In this document: piece by piece, positions 27,997-38,722 of the stretch
How the letters are laid out: each line of letters begins with the position of its first letter
Numbering within the stretch: position 1 is the stretch's first letter
Assembly: GCA_030770535.1 (NCBI GenBank)
Contig: JASVEC010000136.1
Location: 1 to 44,074, forward strand
DNA from: Batkoa obscura
Taxonomy: Eukaryota; Entomophthoromycota; Entomophthoromycetes; Entomophthorales; Batkoaceae
Direction of reading: 5' to 3'
DNA length: 44,074 nucleotides
Position numbers and translations under genes: made by a program
The notes under the pieces: model-generated
What the model saw: only the letters and a program-made list of their open reading frames with translations
The model's database searches: none
What the model was told of the DNA's origin: nothing

Positions 27997-29142
27997 TTAA
28001 CAAGTCCCACTTATATGAATATCCCAATATACGAAATGATCTTGAACTGAAAGTTCAGGTTCCATTGATAATGAGCAATTTGGATCTTCATAGACTGATT
28101 GATCACAAAATTTATTTAACTTTGGTGGTGTTTCTACCCAAAATTCACGTTGATGGTGAGCATAACCTAATAATCTTGGTGGTATATGTGGTACAATATC
28201 TCTTTTGTTCGTTACTCTTAATACTCGATGTTTCATTGAATTATATTTCAACGCAAAATGGTGATTTCCAACCCTTGGTGAACCATAGCTTATGTTAATT
28301 AATCGATCATCTTTGATATTTAGCTTTTCTTTAATTTTTATTGTTGCTAAAGAAGAGACTGCCCCGCCTAAAGAATGACCAGTTATAATTAAATTAAAAT
28401 CAGAATATTGTTTCAATAACTCTTTTAAATCATTGGAATATAATTTAAATAATTTTTCATTCATAGCTTTAAACCCGGAATGCACCTTGATTTTAAAATT
28501 ACCGAAATATAGATTTGTTAATAAAACCTGTGCATTTGAAAACCAGTTATAAATATTGGAGGTACCACGAAATGACAACACGATATTTTTACCTCTCTCA
28601 TCAATGATAAGTACCGCTTTACCCTGGGTTACTTCGTCAAGGTAAATCCCAAACGCTCTAGCTTCCGGAAATTGTTGACAACGGGTACAATTCCAACTTA
28701 CAATATTGCTATTATTACAATATGATGTACCAGCAAGATATGCCATTCTTTTAGCATATGGTTCATCTACACTAATTAAATTGATACTCGTAGGTAACGG
28801 TATACTTTTAGGTTGTAATTCTTGGAATATCTCAGCAACTTTATTCAGATCCCCTCTTAAGGATTTTTGAAATCTTTCTGAGTTATCTTTAAAAGCTAAT
28901 GGATTTATTGCAGTTTCTAGGGTGGTATTGACCGTGCTTTCAGCTATTCCTAAAGTCCCTCCCGTCACTTTCACTGCTAATCCTAGCGATTTTTTTGTTA
29001 TATCATTAGCTAAATGAAGAGTTTGGCTCACTGGGCCATTTTCAATTACCACTTTTACACCTGTTATGTTATTTATTAATATTGAATTGAATATCAATAA
29101 ATAACAATATAAAAAGCTTGATAACGATGACAATAGTTTCAT
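27997..29142 (-). CDS. secreted class 3 lipase, paralogue 5
   Basis: 381-aa intronless lipase of the paralogue 3/4 subgroup, but on the opposite strand. N-terminus KLLSSLSSFLYCYLLIFNSI is a signal peptide. It is followed by a Gly-rich pro-region, LGLAVKVTGGTLGIAEST, that parallels paralogue 3. The catalytic domain has LAGTSYCNNSNIVSWNCTRC and SFRGTSNIYNWFSN (oxyanion). The triad is Ser257 in GHSLGGA, Asp315 in NKRDIVPHIPP and His369 in QDHFVYWD. It is expected to be exported and to hydrolyse lipids. It ends the lipase array on the right. Confidence 0.92.
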   Translation of the reverse strand: MKLLSSLSSFLYCYLLIFNSILINNITGVKVVIENGPVSQTLHLANDITKKSLGLAVKVTGGTLGIAESTVNTTLETAINPLAFKDNSERFQKSLRGDLNKVAEIFQELQPKSIPLPTSINLISVDEPYAKRMAYLAGTSYCNNSNIVSWNCTRCQQFPEARAFGIYLDEVTQGKAVLIIDERGKNIVLSFRGTSNIYNWFSNAQVLLTNLYFGNFKIKVHSGFKAMNEKLFKLYSNDLKELLKQYSDFNLIITGHSLGGAVSSLATIKIKEKLNIKDDRLINISYGSPRVGNHHFALKYNSMKHRVLRVTNKRDIVPHIPPRLLGYAHHQREFWVETPPKLNKFCDQSVYEDPNCSLSMEPELSVQDHFVYWDIHISGTC

Positions 29143-29636
29143 TTAATGACAATGAAAGTATATGTAGAAAATTGAAGTAAAAATTTTGGTCGGATATATT
29201 TAAAGTAATTAAGAAGCCAGTCTTTTATTACTTTTAAATTTACTGAGTTTATTTTATCAAATTCTCTATCTAACTTTATTGATTTGGGTTTTTATATCGT
29301 TAGATTTATCACATTGAATTAGCTAAATAGAGTTAATTTTAATAGCTTCATCTTAAAGAGAATAATGGCACAGTACTTTATTTGGTGATTTGCAATGGCT
29401 CTGAATTTAAAATAATAGTTGTACAACTTTTAGTATTGTGATTTAAAAAGTTTGGGACTTTTCACTTAGCTTCAAATGCTATTAACAATAAAGTAAAATT
29501 CTTTCAATACCTTGTTCTACAAGGTTTGAAAAAAATTATAAAATCCTTTTTTCAATAATTAGCACATCTTTTTTGTTAAACCTTGCAAATAATTTGCATT
29601 AAAAAAAATTGTATCGTTTGATAAAATGTAAAATAT

Positions 29637-29733
29637 GGGGATATATTTTTATATTCAAGAATTTTACTAACAGTTTTTCCATTCAAATAGCACTCAAAAG
29701 ATGGAAAAAGTAATGGAGCCAAAAAAAAACATC
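29637..29733 (+). mobile_element. MITE copy 14 (left of an abutting pair)
   Basis: GGGGATATATTTTTA at the left, AAACATC at the right, preceded by ATAT (29633-29636) and followed by ATAT at 29734-29737, which is also the left flank of copy 15. Confidence 0.9.
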
Positions 29734-29737
29734 ATAT

Positions 29738-29830
29738 GGGAATGTGTCTTGTTTAAGAATTTTACTAATAATCTTTCCGCTAAAATAGCGCTTTAAAATG
29801 GAAAAACTCATGGAACCAAAAAAAAAACCC
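29738..29830 (+). mobile_element. MITE copy 15 (right of an abutting pair)
   Basis: GGGAATGTGTCTTG at the left, CAATAGCGC-type centre (TAAAATAGCGCTTTAAAATG), right end ending CCC followed by ATAT (29831-29834). Same orientation as copy 14; they share a single ATAT. Confidence 0.9.
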
Positions 29831-30177
29831 ATATATTGTTAAAAATATATGACAGCTTACAATTAAATGTCTTTTATTGTTTTTAATTTAGAGTCGATTT
29901 TTTTGATATGGGTATAAGAATTATAGTCTTTATATTTAAATTCATAGCAAAATAATTTGGCTACAAATTAAAAACAAAGAACATCCAGCTACAAGTTACT
30001 CTAATGGGGTTTTCAATAACTTAAATGTTCAAATGTTAAATTTCTTTTTTTTGTATTACAAAGAGTAGATACATACCTCTTTGTCTTTGTTTAGCCTAAT
30101 CTTATTTTCTGACTGATTTTGTTAATATTTCTTTCAATTTTATTTTGTTGTTGAGCCTTGATAAAATCATGAGTACA

Positions 30178-30271
30178 TGAGTATATTCCCTTGTTTCATC
30201 AACTTTTCCATTTTTAAACGCTACCTGAGTGGAAAAATTGTAGTAAAATCCTTGAACGAAAGAACATTCCC
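30178..30271 (-). mobile_element. MITE copy 16
   Basis: Reverse orientation, ACTTTTCCATTTTTAAACGC and GAGTGGAAAAATTG in the middle, right end AACATTCCC followed by ATAT; the left end is worn. Confidence 0.85.
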
Positions 30272-31646
30272 ATATAGCCTCCTTCTGATAAGAACGACCA
30301 TTACCAGTTCTAATGACTGCATTATACTATTTATTAGTAGCGTTTTTGGCATTAAAACTATTGGGCTTTTGATCACAGGCATAAATAAATGGTAGCATAA
30401 ATAATTGTCCATGAGAATCGAAATCATTTTACTAACGATGTTTCTTTTTGAAGAGATAAAATAAGCAATCACTCTAGATTCTGTGGCTAAAAAAGCCTTG
30501 ATTCTGAGTAGGCTTCATCACGTCGATCATTGCCTCCTTCCTATTGGTATTCTCAATTTCGATTAATATATGTACCTTTACATTCGCTTTTACTATTTGA
30601 TTGACATTTTTTATGCCATAAATGGTCACTACTTATCACAAATCCACAACTAACTGCATTTACTACTGAAATGAAAATTTACTCAAAAGAATCTAAAAGT
30701 TTGGAAATACCATAGTTGGAAGCATGTTTAGGAAAACTATCTATTGAAGTAATAGTAGTGACTAATTGTATCCATTCACATAGTAGATACCGCCATGACA
30801 AACAGTACCCTTTAATGATGAAGTACTGGTTAATGGAAAGTAATAGCTTTTATTGAATAAAATTTATATATGCCAGCAATTAAAGATACAATAGCGGCAT
30901 CACAGGAACTAGCAGCGATAGGATATAGCTATCTATTTATTCCATTTATCAAATGATGGTTATTCTGGATATTAAAGACACGAGTGATAATATCTTCCCT
31001 ATTAAAAAGACCTTGGTTTTTTTAATGCTTTCTATTTTAATAAAAGCAGTTGTTTCATTTTCTAGTTTTTCAATAGTTAAAAGAATGTCTATTTTATTCA
31101 CTCTTATTATGTTCTGGCTATCTAATTTATAAATTTTTACACAATTTTTGATTTTGCTAACATTGTCCCCATTGACCATATTAAGATGGTTAAGCTTATA
31201 GTCAACTATTCTAGCTTTCCAAAAATGGTTAGGGTTAAAAACAAGTAAAGTATGTAGGGATAGATTGATTTTTGTATTATTTAATATAATTTGAATGTCG
31301 TTAATTTACTATTTATGCTGTTAAAGTTAGTTTGAGATGTACCAGAATGTTTTTATGAAATCAAGTGGTATATCAGAATAGTCTACTATTACTGTCAAGT
31401 TACAATGTGCTGCAAACGATAAATCTAAGTTATTTTTTGGTATTATCTAAAGATATATAAGCCCATATCGAATAAAAAAAAGTCTAACAGTTAAAATGAG
31501 TTACATCATATTACTACTATAAAATTGGTAGTTTATTACATACCTTTTAAAACTAACCATTGATATCTTAATATAAAAATAACAAAACAACATATAAATA
31601 AAGTCAGAAACCTTGATACATAACTTTATTTACACTTAGTCATCGA

Positions 31647-32264
31647 TTAATTAGCAATTTGTCTTGTTCTACTCAAAGTATCATTTAATATAATACCCAA
31701 TGTAAATAAAAAGATATCTAAATCTTGGTCATCAAGATTAATAAACTGTTTTAAAGTATTTGAATGTAAAAGAGAGTATTTATATGTCAATATAATATCA
31801 GAATCTGGACCAGATAACTTCCATTTACCGCCAAACTTACTTTCTCCCCATTTATATTCTGCTATTCGACTGTCGTGATCGATTAAATGAAGGTGATACT
31901 CAGGTTTTTCCTTAATAATCACGGAATATAATTTGACGCTTTTGTATTTTATCTTATTAGTGATATTAACAACTTCCCAAAAGGTATACATACACATAAA
32001 GTTACATTCTTTCAGATTCAATACTACATTCCCATTTTTATTTGTAAATTCTGCTGATTTCGTTTTTAAAGTACACTTATATTCGGTTCTGTTATCACCT
32101 TTAATAATTACGCTTCTCTCTACTGTCCCTGAATTTTTAACAACAAAATTCATAATCTCTTTTTGATTCTCATCATTAAATAAGATGCCATTCGAATTTC
32201 TTTCTTCCATGTTGACCTCATCATAGCTAGGTGGTAATGGTGATTTTTTTTCTTTACCAAACAT
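31647..32264 (-). CDS. PPxY-containing small protein, possibly Tubby-like/DUF6593-type
   Basis: 205-aa single-exon frame, MFGKEKKSPLPPSYDEVNME at the N-terminus, no signal peptide or membrane segment. The PPSYDE motif is a PPxY site of the kind bound by WW domains (for example of Rsp5/Nedd4-type ubiquitin ligases). The remainder alternates beta-like strands, including YKCTLKTKSAEFTNKNGNVV, IAEYKWGESKFGGKWKLSGP and ILTYKYSLL, and ends in a hydrophobic IFLFTLGIIL helix-like stretch. This layout recalls the Tubby C-terminal/LURP-one/DUF6593 fold that is frequent in fungi, but I do not see a diagnostic motif. It stands alone between repeat-rich stretches. The frame is long for such AT-rich DNA, which supports it being a real gene. 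Confidence 0.6.
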   Translation of the reverse strand: MFGKEKKSPLPPSYDEVNMEERNSNGILFNDENQKEIMNFVVKNSGTVERSVIIKGDNRTEYKCTLKTKSAEFTNKNGNVVLNLKECNFMCMYTFWEVVNITNKIKYKSVKLYSVIIKEKPEYHLHLIDHDSRIAEYKWGESKFGGKWKLSGPDSDIILTYKYSLLHSNTLKQFINLDDQDLDIFLFTLGIILNDTLSRTRQIAN

Positions 32265-33416
32265 TATAAACTAATATTTTTATAAATTTAAAAGTTCTTT
32301 GAATTTTACTTTATATTTTTTTACCATTTCTAATTAGAAAACATTAATTCTTTTTTTTAAATCCATTATTATATCATGAGAAATGCTAATGTTTGACCTG
32401 CTTAATATGCCGCTATATGCATATTGTTCTTGTATAAAAATTGTTTAATTGTTACTTGAAATAAAAATTTGATTATGAAATTGAAATAATAAATAGTTAT
32501 CTCATTATTAGAAATCAATTTATTATTATATTGCATTTTTATTCTCACTTTTGAACCCTTATATTGAACAAAATACAGAAGCGTCTTTTTAATTTCATCA
32601 CTTTTTTCTTTTTTTAAGCACTATTTGAGTAGAAAGATTGTTAGTAAAGTTCTTAAACAAAAACACATTCTCAAATGTGTCAATCAAACTTTCAACTTTA
32701 TTATCTTGTTTTCATAACTTTTAAAAAATCAATATTTTTATTTTATACTTATTTATAAATAAGTATTGTCATAGTTATCATATTTAAACTATCAACTTAT
32801 TACATTTATTTCTTATAATACTAATTGTTTTTAACATAATATTATGTACTTATGCTATCATTATCACTTATTAAAAATAAATATTGTCTCATTGTCTATA
32901 CTTCTATGGTTTGATTTACTTAAATCTCATTTTACTCTTCTACTTTATTAAAATTACTCAATTAAACAATGATAAGACAATCATTAAGACAATATATATT
33001 TTATTGCAACTTCGATACTACCTTATTTAATTTTTCAGTATTATATCATCCAGCTTTTTGTTGCTTGTTAGAATATAAATCTATAGTAACTCCGAGAAAA
33101 AAATTGTAAAAAAATAACTTCAATTTTCTATAATAGATTTAACTATTTCTTTTTTCGTTATATTACAAACTAATAAAGTATTTTTTTATTCGTCATTAAA
33201 TTTGTATAAAACTATTTGTTTTTTGTTATGAAATTTAGAACTAATTTTCGCTTTTTTAATTAGCTTAAAAATTGAACAAAAATTACTAGAATTTAAAATC
33301 CTCCCTATTTTTTCAAAATACAAAATAAAGAATAATCCTATTATGTAAAAATATCTTGATATTTAAAAACATGAGTCATTTTTCATTCCTCTTAGAATTA
33401 GACATAGAAATAAATC
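32265..33416. other. intergenic upstream of LARS2
   Basis: Extremely AT-rich, one worn MITE (about 32575-32672), no gene seen. Confidence 0.5.
32575..32672 (-). mobile_element. MITE copy 17 (worn)
   Basis: Reverse orientation: AATTTCATCACTTTTTTCTT, TTTAAGCACTATTTGAGTAG and GTTAGTAAAGTTCTTAAACA are preserved; both ends have decayed. Confidence 0.82.
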
Positions 33417-36376
33417 ATGTTAACAACCCAACGAGTAATAAGACGATATCGAGGTAAACCATCCAACCTCTCATATCACCTCTTATTTATTATTAACCTC
33501 CTTCCCTTTTAGCTCTAACCCAACTACGCTCATACAATACTTCAACTTACAATTTCGAAACTATAGAAAAAAAATGGGAAAAAGTATGGCAAGAGAAAAA
33601 ATTGGTTAAGCAACCCAATACAGACGAAAAAAAATTTATTCTCTCTATGTTTCCATACCCAAGTGGTAATTTACATATGGGCCATGTAAGAGTATATACT
33701 ATATCGGATATGATTGCTAGATATTATAAATTAAAAGGGTTTGAAGTAAGTTCTTGATATTATGATTAAATTATATATATATATCTAATTAATAAATAGG
33801 TCATTCACCCCATGGGTTGGGATGCATTTGGTTTACCTGCTGAGAACGCTGCGATAGAGAGAGGTATCGAACCTTCAGTATGGACTGAAATGAATATCAA
33901 TACGATGAAAGAACAATTTAAGTTAATTCATACGGATTTAGATTGGGAAAGAGAAGTAAATACTAGTAGAGAAGAATATTATAAACATACTCAACAGTTG
34001 ATATTAATGTTATATGAAAAAGGATTATTATATAGAAAGAAAAGTTTAGTAAATTGGGATCCGGTGGACAAAACTGTTTTGGCCAATGAACAGGTAGATG
34101 CTGAGGGAAAGAGTTGGAGATCAGGAGCAGTGGTTGAAAAAAAGTATTTAGAACAATGGTATGTTAGGATTACGGAATATTCAGAGGTAAGAGAATAATT
34201 CTTTATTGTAATTTATAATTTATAATTGTTTTTTTTAGCAATTACTAAAAGATTTAGATCAATTAAATAATTGGCCAGAAAGAGTAAAATTAATGCAAGA
34301 AAATTGGATTGGTAAAGCAGAAGGTTGTAAAATTGAATTCCAATTAAAGGGAAATGAGAATTTAAAAGTAAGTTGAACATTTAAATAAATAGTAAAAATA
34401 ATAACAATCTGATAAAAACAAAGGGCATTAATGCTATAAGTGTCTTTACCACACGAGCAGAGACAATAGAAGCAGTAACCTTTATAGGAATATCTTATCA
34501 ACACGAATTAGTCAATTATATGTCCAACGATTTGAAATCCCAATTGAAAAATTATAATAATTTAAAGTATGATGAAATTAAAGGATTTAATACAGGATTG
34601 GTAGCAATCAATCCAATAACTAAAGAAGAGATACCAATTTATGTAGTATCTTATGTGTTGTCTGATTATAAACTAGGGGCTGTAATGGCAGTACCTGGAC
34701 ATGATAAAAGGGATTATGATTTCGCTATGACTGAAGAAAAATTAAAAAAGAATATTAAAGTGATTATTAAAAATAAAGAAGAAAGTAAGAATACTATTCC
34801 TTATTTATTAGATGAAGGAGAAATGAATGAGAATATCAAAGATGAAAAGAACATTGGCTTGAGTTGTAATGAATATCGTAACAAAGTAATTGATTTTATA
34901 CAAGAAAATAAATTAGGTAATAAAGAAATTGGTTACAAATTAAGAGATTGGTTGATTAGTCGACAACGACAATGGGGAGCACCAATGCCATTTATACATT
35001 GTAAGTCATGTGGTATACTACCAGTCAAAAAAGAATCCTTACCAATTAAATTAAATGAAAAGAAAACATTACCTTGTCCAAAATGTAATAAAGAAAGTGA
35101 ATTAGATAGTGATACAATGGACACCTTTGTTGATTCTTCTTGGTATTACTTAAGATTTTTAGATAATAATAATGAAGAGATGTTATGTGACGTAGAAAAA
35201 ATTAAAAAATATATGCCAGTTGATTTATATATTGGGGGTATTGAGCACGCTATTTTACATCTTTTGTATTCAAGATTTATTTTTAAATTTTTGACGGATT
35301 ATTATAAGTTGAATGAGAAGAATGAAGTGAGAAAGATATTGTTGAATGAACCTTTTGATAGGTTATTGACTCAAGTAAATATTTAGTATAATCATAATGT
35401 AATCACAAACCAATATTTGTTTATTATTAGGGTATGGTCCAGGGAAAAACATATAAATTGGATAATGGACGTTTTGTTAAACCTGATTTAGTTGATTTAA
35501 GCAACCCAGATTTACCAAAACATAAAGAAACGTTACAATTATTGACAACAAGTTATGAAAAAATGAGTAAATCTAAATATAATGGTATTGATCCAAAGGT
35601 AATAATAATTAAATAGTTATAATTATAATATTATTATATACAATAAATTATTTCTAATAATTACTTAATTATAGGAAACTGTCAGTAAATATGGAGTAGA
35701 TGCCACCAGATTATATATATTATTTAAAGCAGCTCCAAAGGATAATTTAAATTGGGAAGAATTATCAATTGTTGGTATGCAACGATATTTACAAAAAATA
35801 TATCAAAAAATCATACAAATCAATCAACAATCTATCCTCCCTGGTAATAACAATAACGAAAAAGACAACAATAGTAAAGAGTTATTATATAATTTGCATT
35901 TAACAATTCAACAGGTAGACAAAAGTATTTTAACTGAATTTAAATTTAATAGTTCTATTGCTTATCTCATTAAATTTTTTAATTTGATTGAAAAAGAAAC
36001 AAAATTTAATCCAACTTATTTAGATTGTTTTAAACAGTTTTTGATCTTGTTAGCTCCCTTCGCTCCTTCTTCGGCGGAAGAATATTATTCTTTATTGAGA
36101 AATATACACAATAAGAAAGAATCCATTTTCTTAGAAGATTGGCCACAATTTAATGAAAAGCATTTAATTTTAAATGAAATCACTTATGTGTTACAAATTA
36201 ATGGCAAAAAGAGAAGTGTTATTAATTTAAGTAGGGAATTACCTGAAGAGGAATTATGGAAACAAGTAGAAGGTTATATTAAAGAGGATAGTAAATTAAG
36301 TCATTTTATTCAAAATGGAATTAAAAAGAAATTATTGATAAAAAAAGCAAAATTAATTAATTTATTAACATTTTAA
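33417..36376 (+). CDS. LARS2: mitochondrial leucyl-tRNA synthetase
   Basis: Class I aminoacyl-tRNA synthetase charging mitochondrial tRNA-Leu (NAM2 in yeast). Seven exons: 33417-33453, 33513-33745, 33800-34186, 34239-34367, 34424-35374, 35431-35598, 35675-36376, giving 868 aa, close to the 890-900 usual for the family. The N-terminus [19 protein letters not shown] is basic and free of acidic residues, as expected of a mitochondrial presequence. The HIGH-type motif is HMGH (about 67-70) within [15 protein letters not shown]. The CP1 editing domain is present ([31 protein letters not shown]), as is KMSKS near 622-626. The acceptor before exon 5 (ACAAAG) is weak but keeps the frame. The stop codon overlaps the stop of DNMT2 on the other strand. 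Confidence 0.95.
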
Positions 36377-37754
36377 TTTTGGAAATTCAACTGAATTAAT
36401 TCCCCAACAACAACACAATTGATGCTATTTCCCAATAACCGATATTTTTGTAATAAACTAGTAGATTCAGTAAATTGAATAAAATGTGGAGTTGATGGTG
36501 TATTGCTTGTATCATTTTGATTATTTCTATTATTATTTCTATTTCTATTTCTATTTCTGTCATTATCTCTCATCCACGGCAATTTACTATTTTTATATTT
36601 CTCAGTTGGTATACCACTTAATAAACAAATCTCTTCAGGTGTAAAAAAACGCAAATTTTTATGTAATAAACTTGATTTATTATCAAAATCATAAGGCTGG
36701 ATTTGATCCTAAATATTCATTAATACACTTTATCGTAATTTACTATTTTACTTACTTCTGATCTTATTGTACTATCAATTAAGGTAGCTGAACTATAAAT
36801 ATGATGGGAACCATAAGACTAATGGCGTAAGATTAACATGTTATAACTAACAATAATAATTTTGTATTTACCTTTGTGAAACAAGCACTCCTTCTATCGA
36901 ACAGATTAACAATATCTAAAATTCAATTATAAGCAAAGAGGAAATTAAAATACATCAAACTTACCAAACTTGAAATTTTTTGATTTCAATATCAATTCTT
37001 TTTTCAAAAAATATTCTTCCTTACTATTATTCTCTTCTTGAATGACACCTTCATTAAGTCTACAGCATCCCAACTTATCCAATAGCTGATTATAATCAAT
37101 ATCTTTTTTAAATGGTATCCCAATCAACTCTTCCACATCAACCTCATTCCAAACCTTGACCATTTCCTCCACCTTCCCCTTTCCCTCGCCTTTCCATCCT
37201 GCTACACAATAGTATCTCAATCTATCATTTGGTATCCCAAACTGCAATGGAGTTAATAGATATTCTTTAACCAAATAACCCATTTCCACTAAAGTCTCTA
37301 TTGTCTTATCTCTCATACTTGAAGTTTCAAATCCATAAACATTTTCTAGCATAAAAAAAGTTGGCTTTTTCCTCACTTCTTTCAATAAATTTAATAAATG
37401 TAATAAAGGTTCACTTCGATTATCTTTAATTCCTAATTTATTTCCTCCCCGAGTAAAAGGTTGGCATGGTGGTGACATGAGCCAAGTGTTAACTATATCC
37501 TGCTGAAGATCCTTGATAGTCAATGAAGTAATGCTTTTGGTGCTTGTTTTGCTATTGAAAGTTAAATTGTAGCTGCTATTAGCAACTTCATTAATATCAT
37601 AACTATTAATGATGGTAAACGGTAAATCGGTGCGTTCAAGAGCATAACGCTATAAAATTTGAGTGTTATTTTAAGGTTAGAAAGTAAACGGAAATAAAAT
37701 ACTTACATAGCCCCCAATACCAGAGAAAAATTCAAGGATTTGTAGATCAGGCAT
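36373..37754 (-). CDS. DNMT2: Dnmt2-type tRNA (cytosine-5) methyltransferase
   Basis: Methyltransferase with a DNA-methylase fold that methylates C38 of tRNA-Asp and some other tRNAs in characterised species. Five exons on the minus strand: 37707-37754, 36965-37649, 36872-36915, 36756-36818, 36373-36708, giving 391 aa, the same length as human TRDMT1. The SAM-binding motif is EFFSGIGGYRYAL. Motif IV is SPPCQPFTRGG with catalytic Cys78, motif VI is ENV (E118), and LTPLQFGIPNDRLRYY is motif VIII-like. The Dnmt2-specific CFT is at 256-258, followed by YGSHHIYSSATL and the C-terminal YRLLGNSINCVVVGEL. An Asn/Arg-rich insert (RNRNRNRNNNRNN) lies before the last motif. The end is convergent with LARS2, overlapping it by 4 nt. 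Confidence 0.95.
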
Positions 37755-38424
37755 TGATTTATTTTATGAAATTCTAAAAAATAAGTACTATGTTTAGGAT
37801 ATTGTAAATTTTGTTTTTTATTTGGATACTATTGGTTTCGACTTCAAATAGAAATACCAAAAAAAGTGAGCAATTTATGAAAGAACTAAAAAGAAACATG
37901 CTATTTACTATCTCTTGTTATCAAACTAGGCATAATATGGTGATGTTTTTTTATTTCATCACTTTTTCTATTTTTAGGGGCTATTTGAGTGGAAATTTTA
38001 TTAGTAAAATCCTTAAACCTAAAAATATATCCCCATATATAGTTAGATACATTTAAACTATTTTTTGTTTTTTGTTATGAAAATTTTAATTGAATACATG
38101 AATAAAATTAAAATTTACACTATATCTGATAAAAAATATATATTTATAATTAATTTAATAATACTTAAAAAATGGAATTTAATTCAACTTAGTGTTTAAA
38201 AAACTTAATATATACTTTTGAAATTCAAGTCCGATAAATGAAATATTACTAATATTACTAACATTACTAAATTCACTCTTATATAGCTTTATCATAATAC
38301 CAATGTTTTACAGATAATTTTTTTATTTAATTGCACTTAAAAAATGAACAAAATTGATGAAATCAAAAGGAAGATATCCCCCAATAATTAGCTTTTTGGA
38401 AAAAATAAATAAACAAAAGCTGTA
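37755..38424. other. intergenic, upstream of DNMT2
   Basis: One MITE at 37939-38034; the frame at 37811-38056 overlaps it and is not a gene. A further partial resemblance (ATTGCACTTAAAAAATGAAC, near 38330) may be a half-lost copy. Confidence 0.5.
37939..38034 (-). mobile_element. MITE copy 18
   Basis: Reverse orientation, GGTGATGTTTTTTTATTTCA at the left, ATATCCCC at the right, ATAT on both sides (37935-37938, 38035-38038). Confidence 0.9.
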
Positions 38425-38506
38425 CAGTGCCAGTAGGGTTTGAATCCACACCTATTCATAAAGTATAGCTTGTGTGTGCTGCCTTGGACCACTCGGCCAT
38501 AACACC
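38425..38506 (-). tRNA. degenerate class II tRNA-like gene (Leu-CAA-like anticodon)
   Basis: 82 nt on the minus strand with a full class II layout. The acceptor stem GGTGTTA pairs with TGGCACT (three G-U). Then come TG, and a D arm GCCGAGTGGTCCAAGGC with the A-box consensus. The anticodon arm is GCACA-CACAAGC-TATAC, followed by a 13-nt variable arm and a T arm GTGGA-TTCAAAC-CCTAC. The discriminator is G, which is usual for Ser rather than Leu. The loop reads CAA at the anticodon position, but base 33 is A instead of the near-invariant T. Two C-A mismatches lie in the anticodon stem and one at 53-61. It is more likely a tRNA pseudogene than a working tRNA; identity (Leu or Ser) uncertain. Confidence 0.6.
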
Positions 38507-38722
38507 CTGACAGTTGGATTCTTAATTTATCAATAAAAATTTTAACTTGTAGTAATCTCTATGCTTATATTTATCCCATAAATTCCAATCAATTTTCGAA
38601 TGATCCGAATTCTAATAAAAATCAAAGCACTTAAAATTCTAATAAAAAATTCAATATTAAAGCCTATCCTTTAACTAAAGAAATTTTTAATAGAAAAATA
38701 AATAGATAAAAGTCAACAAAAA

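Larger units (their letters stand above)
29143..31646. other. 2.5 kb without a supported gene
   Basis: Holds an abutting MITE pair (29637-29830) and another MITE (about 30178-30271). From about 30280 to 31460 the minus strand shows scattered coding-like fragments, the longest 76 codons at 30949-31179 (KIKNCVKIYKLDSQNIIRVN...). I could not assign these to a family; they look like a decayed gene or element of unknown kind. The frame at 30221-30472 overlaps MITE sequence and is not a gene. Confidence 0.4.

Noticed and set aside
28065-28298. 77-aa + strand frame
   Set aside because: Antisense shadow of lipase 5.
30221-30472. 83-aa minus-strand frame
   Set aside because: Its C-terminal part is MITE sequence and the rest has no recognisable feature.
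37811-38056. 81-aa frame on the + strand
   Set aside because: Overlaps MITE copy 18 for most of its length and has no homology that I recognise.
38425-38512. Alternative acceptor stem beginning GTCAGGG, as in tRNA-Leu of animals
   Set aside because: That register leaves five extra bases before the D arm and unpaired acceptor positions; the GGTGTTA register pairs fully and gives a standard 82-nt class II layout.
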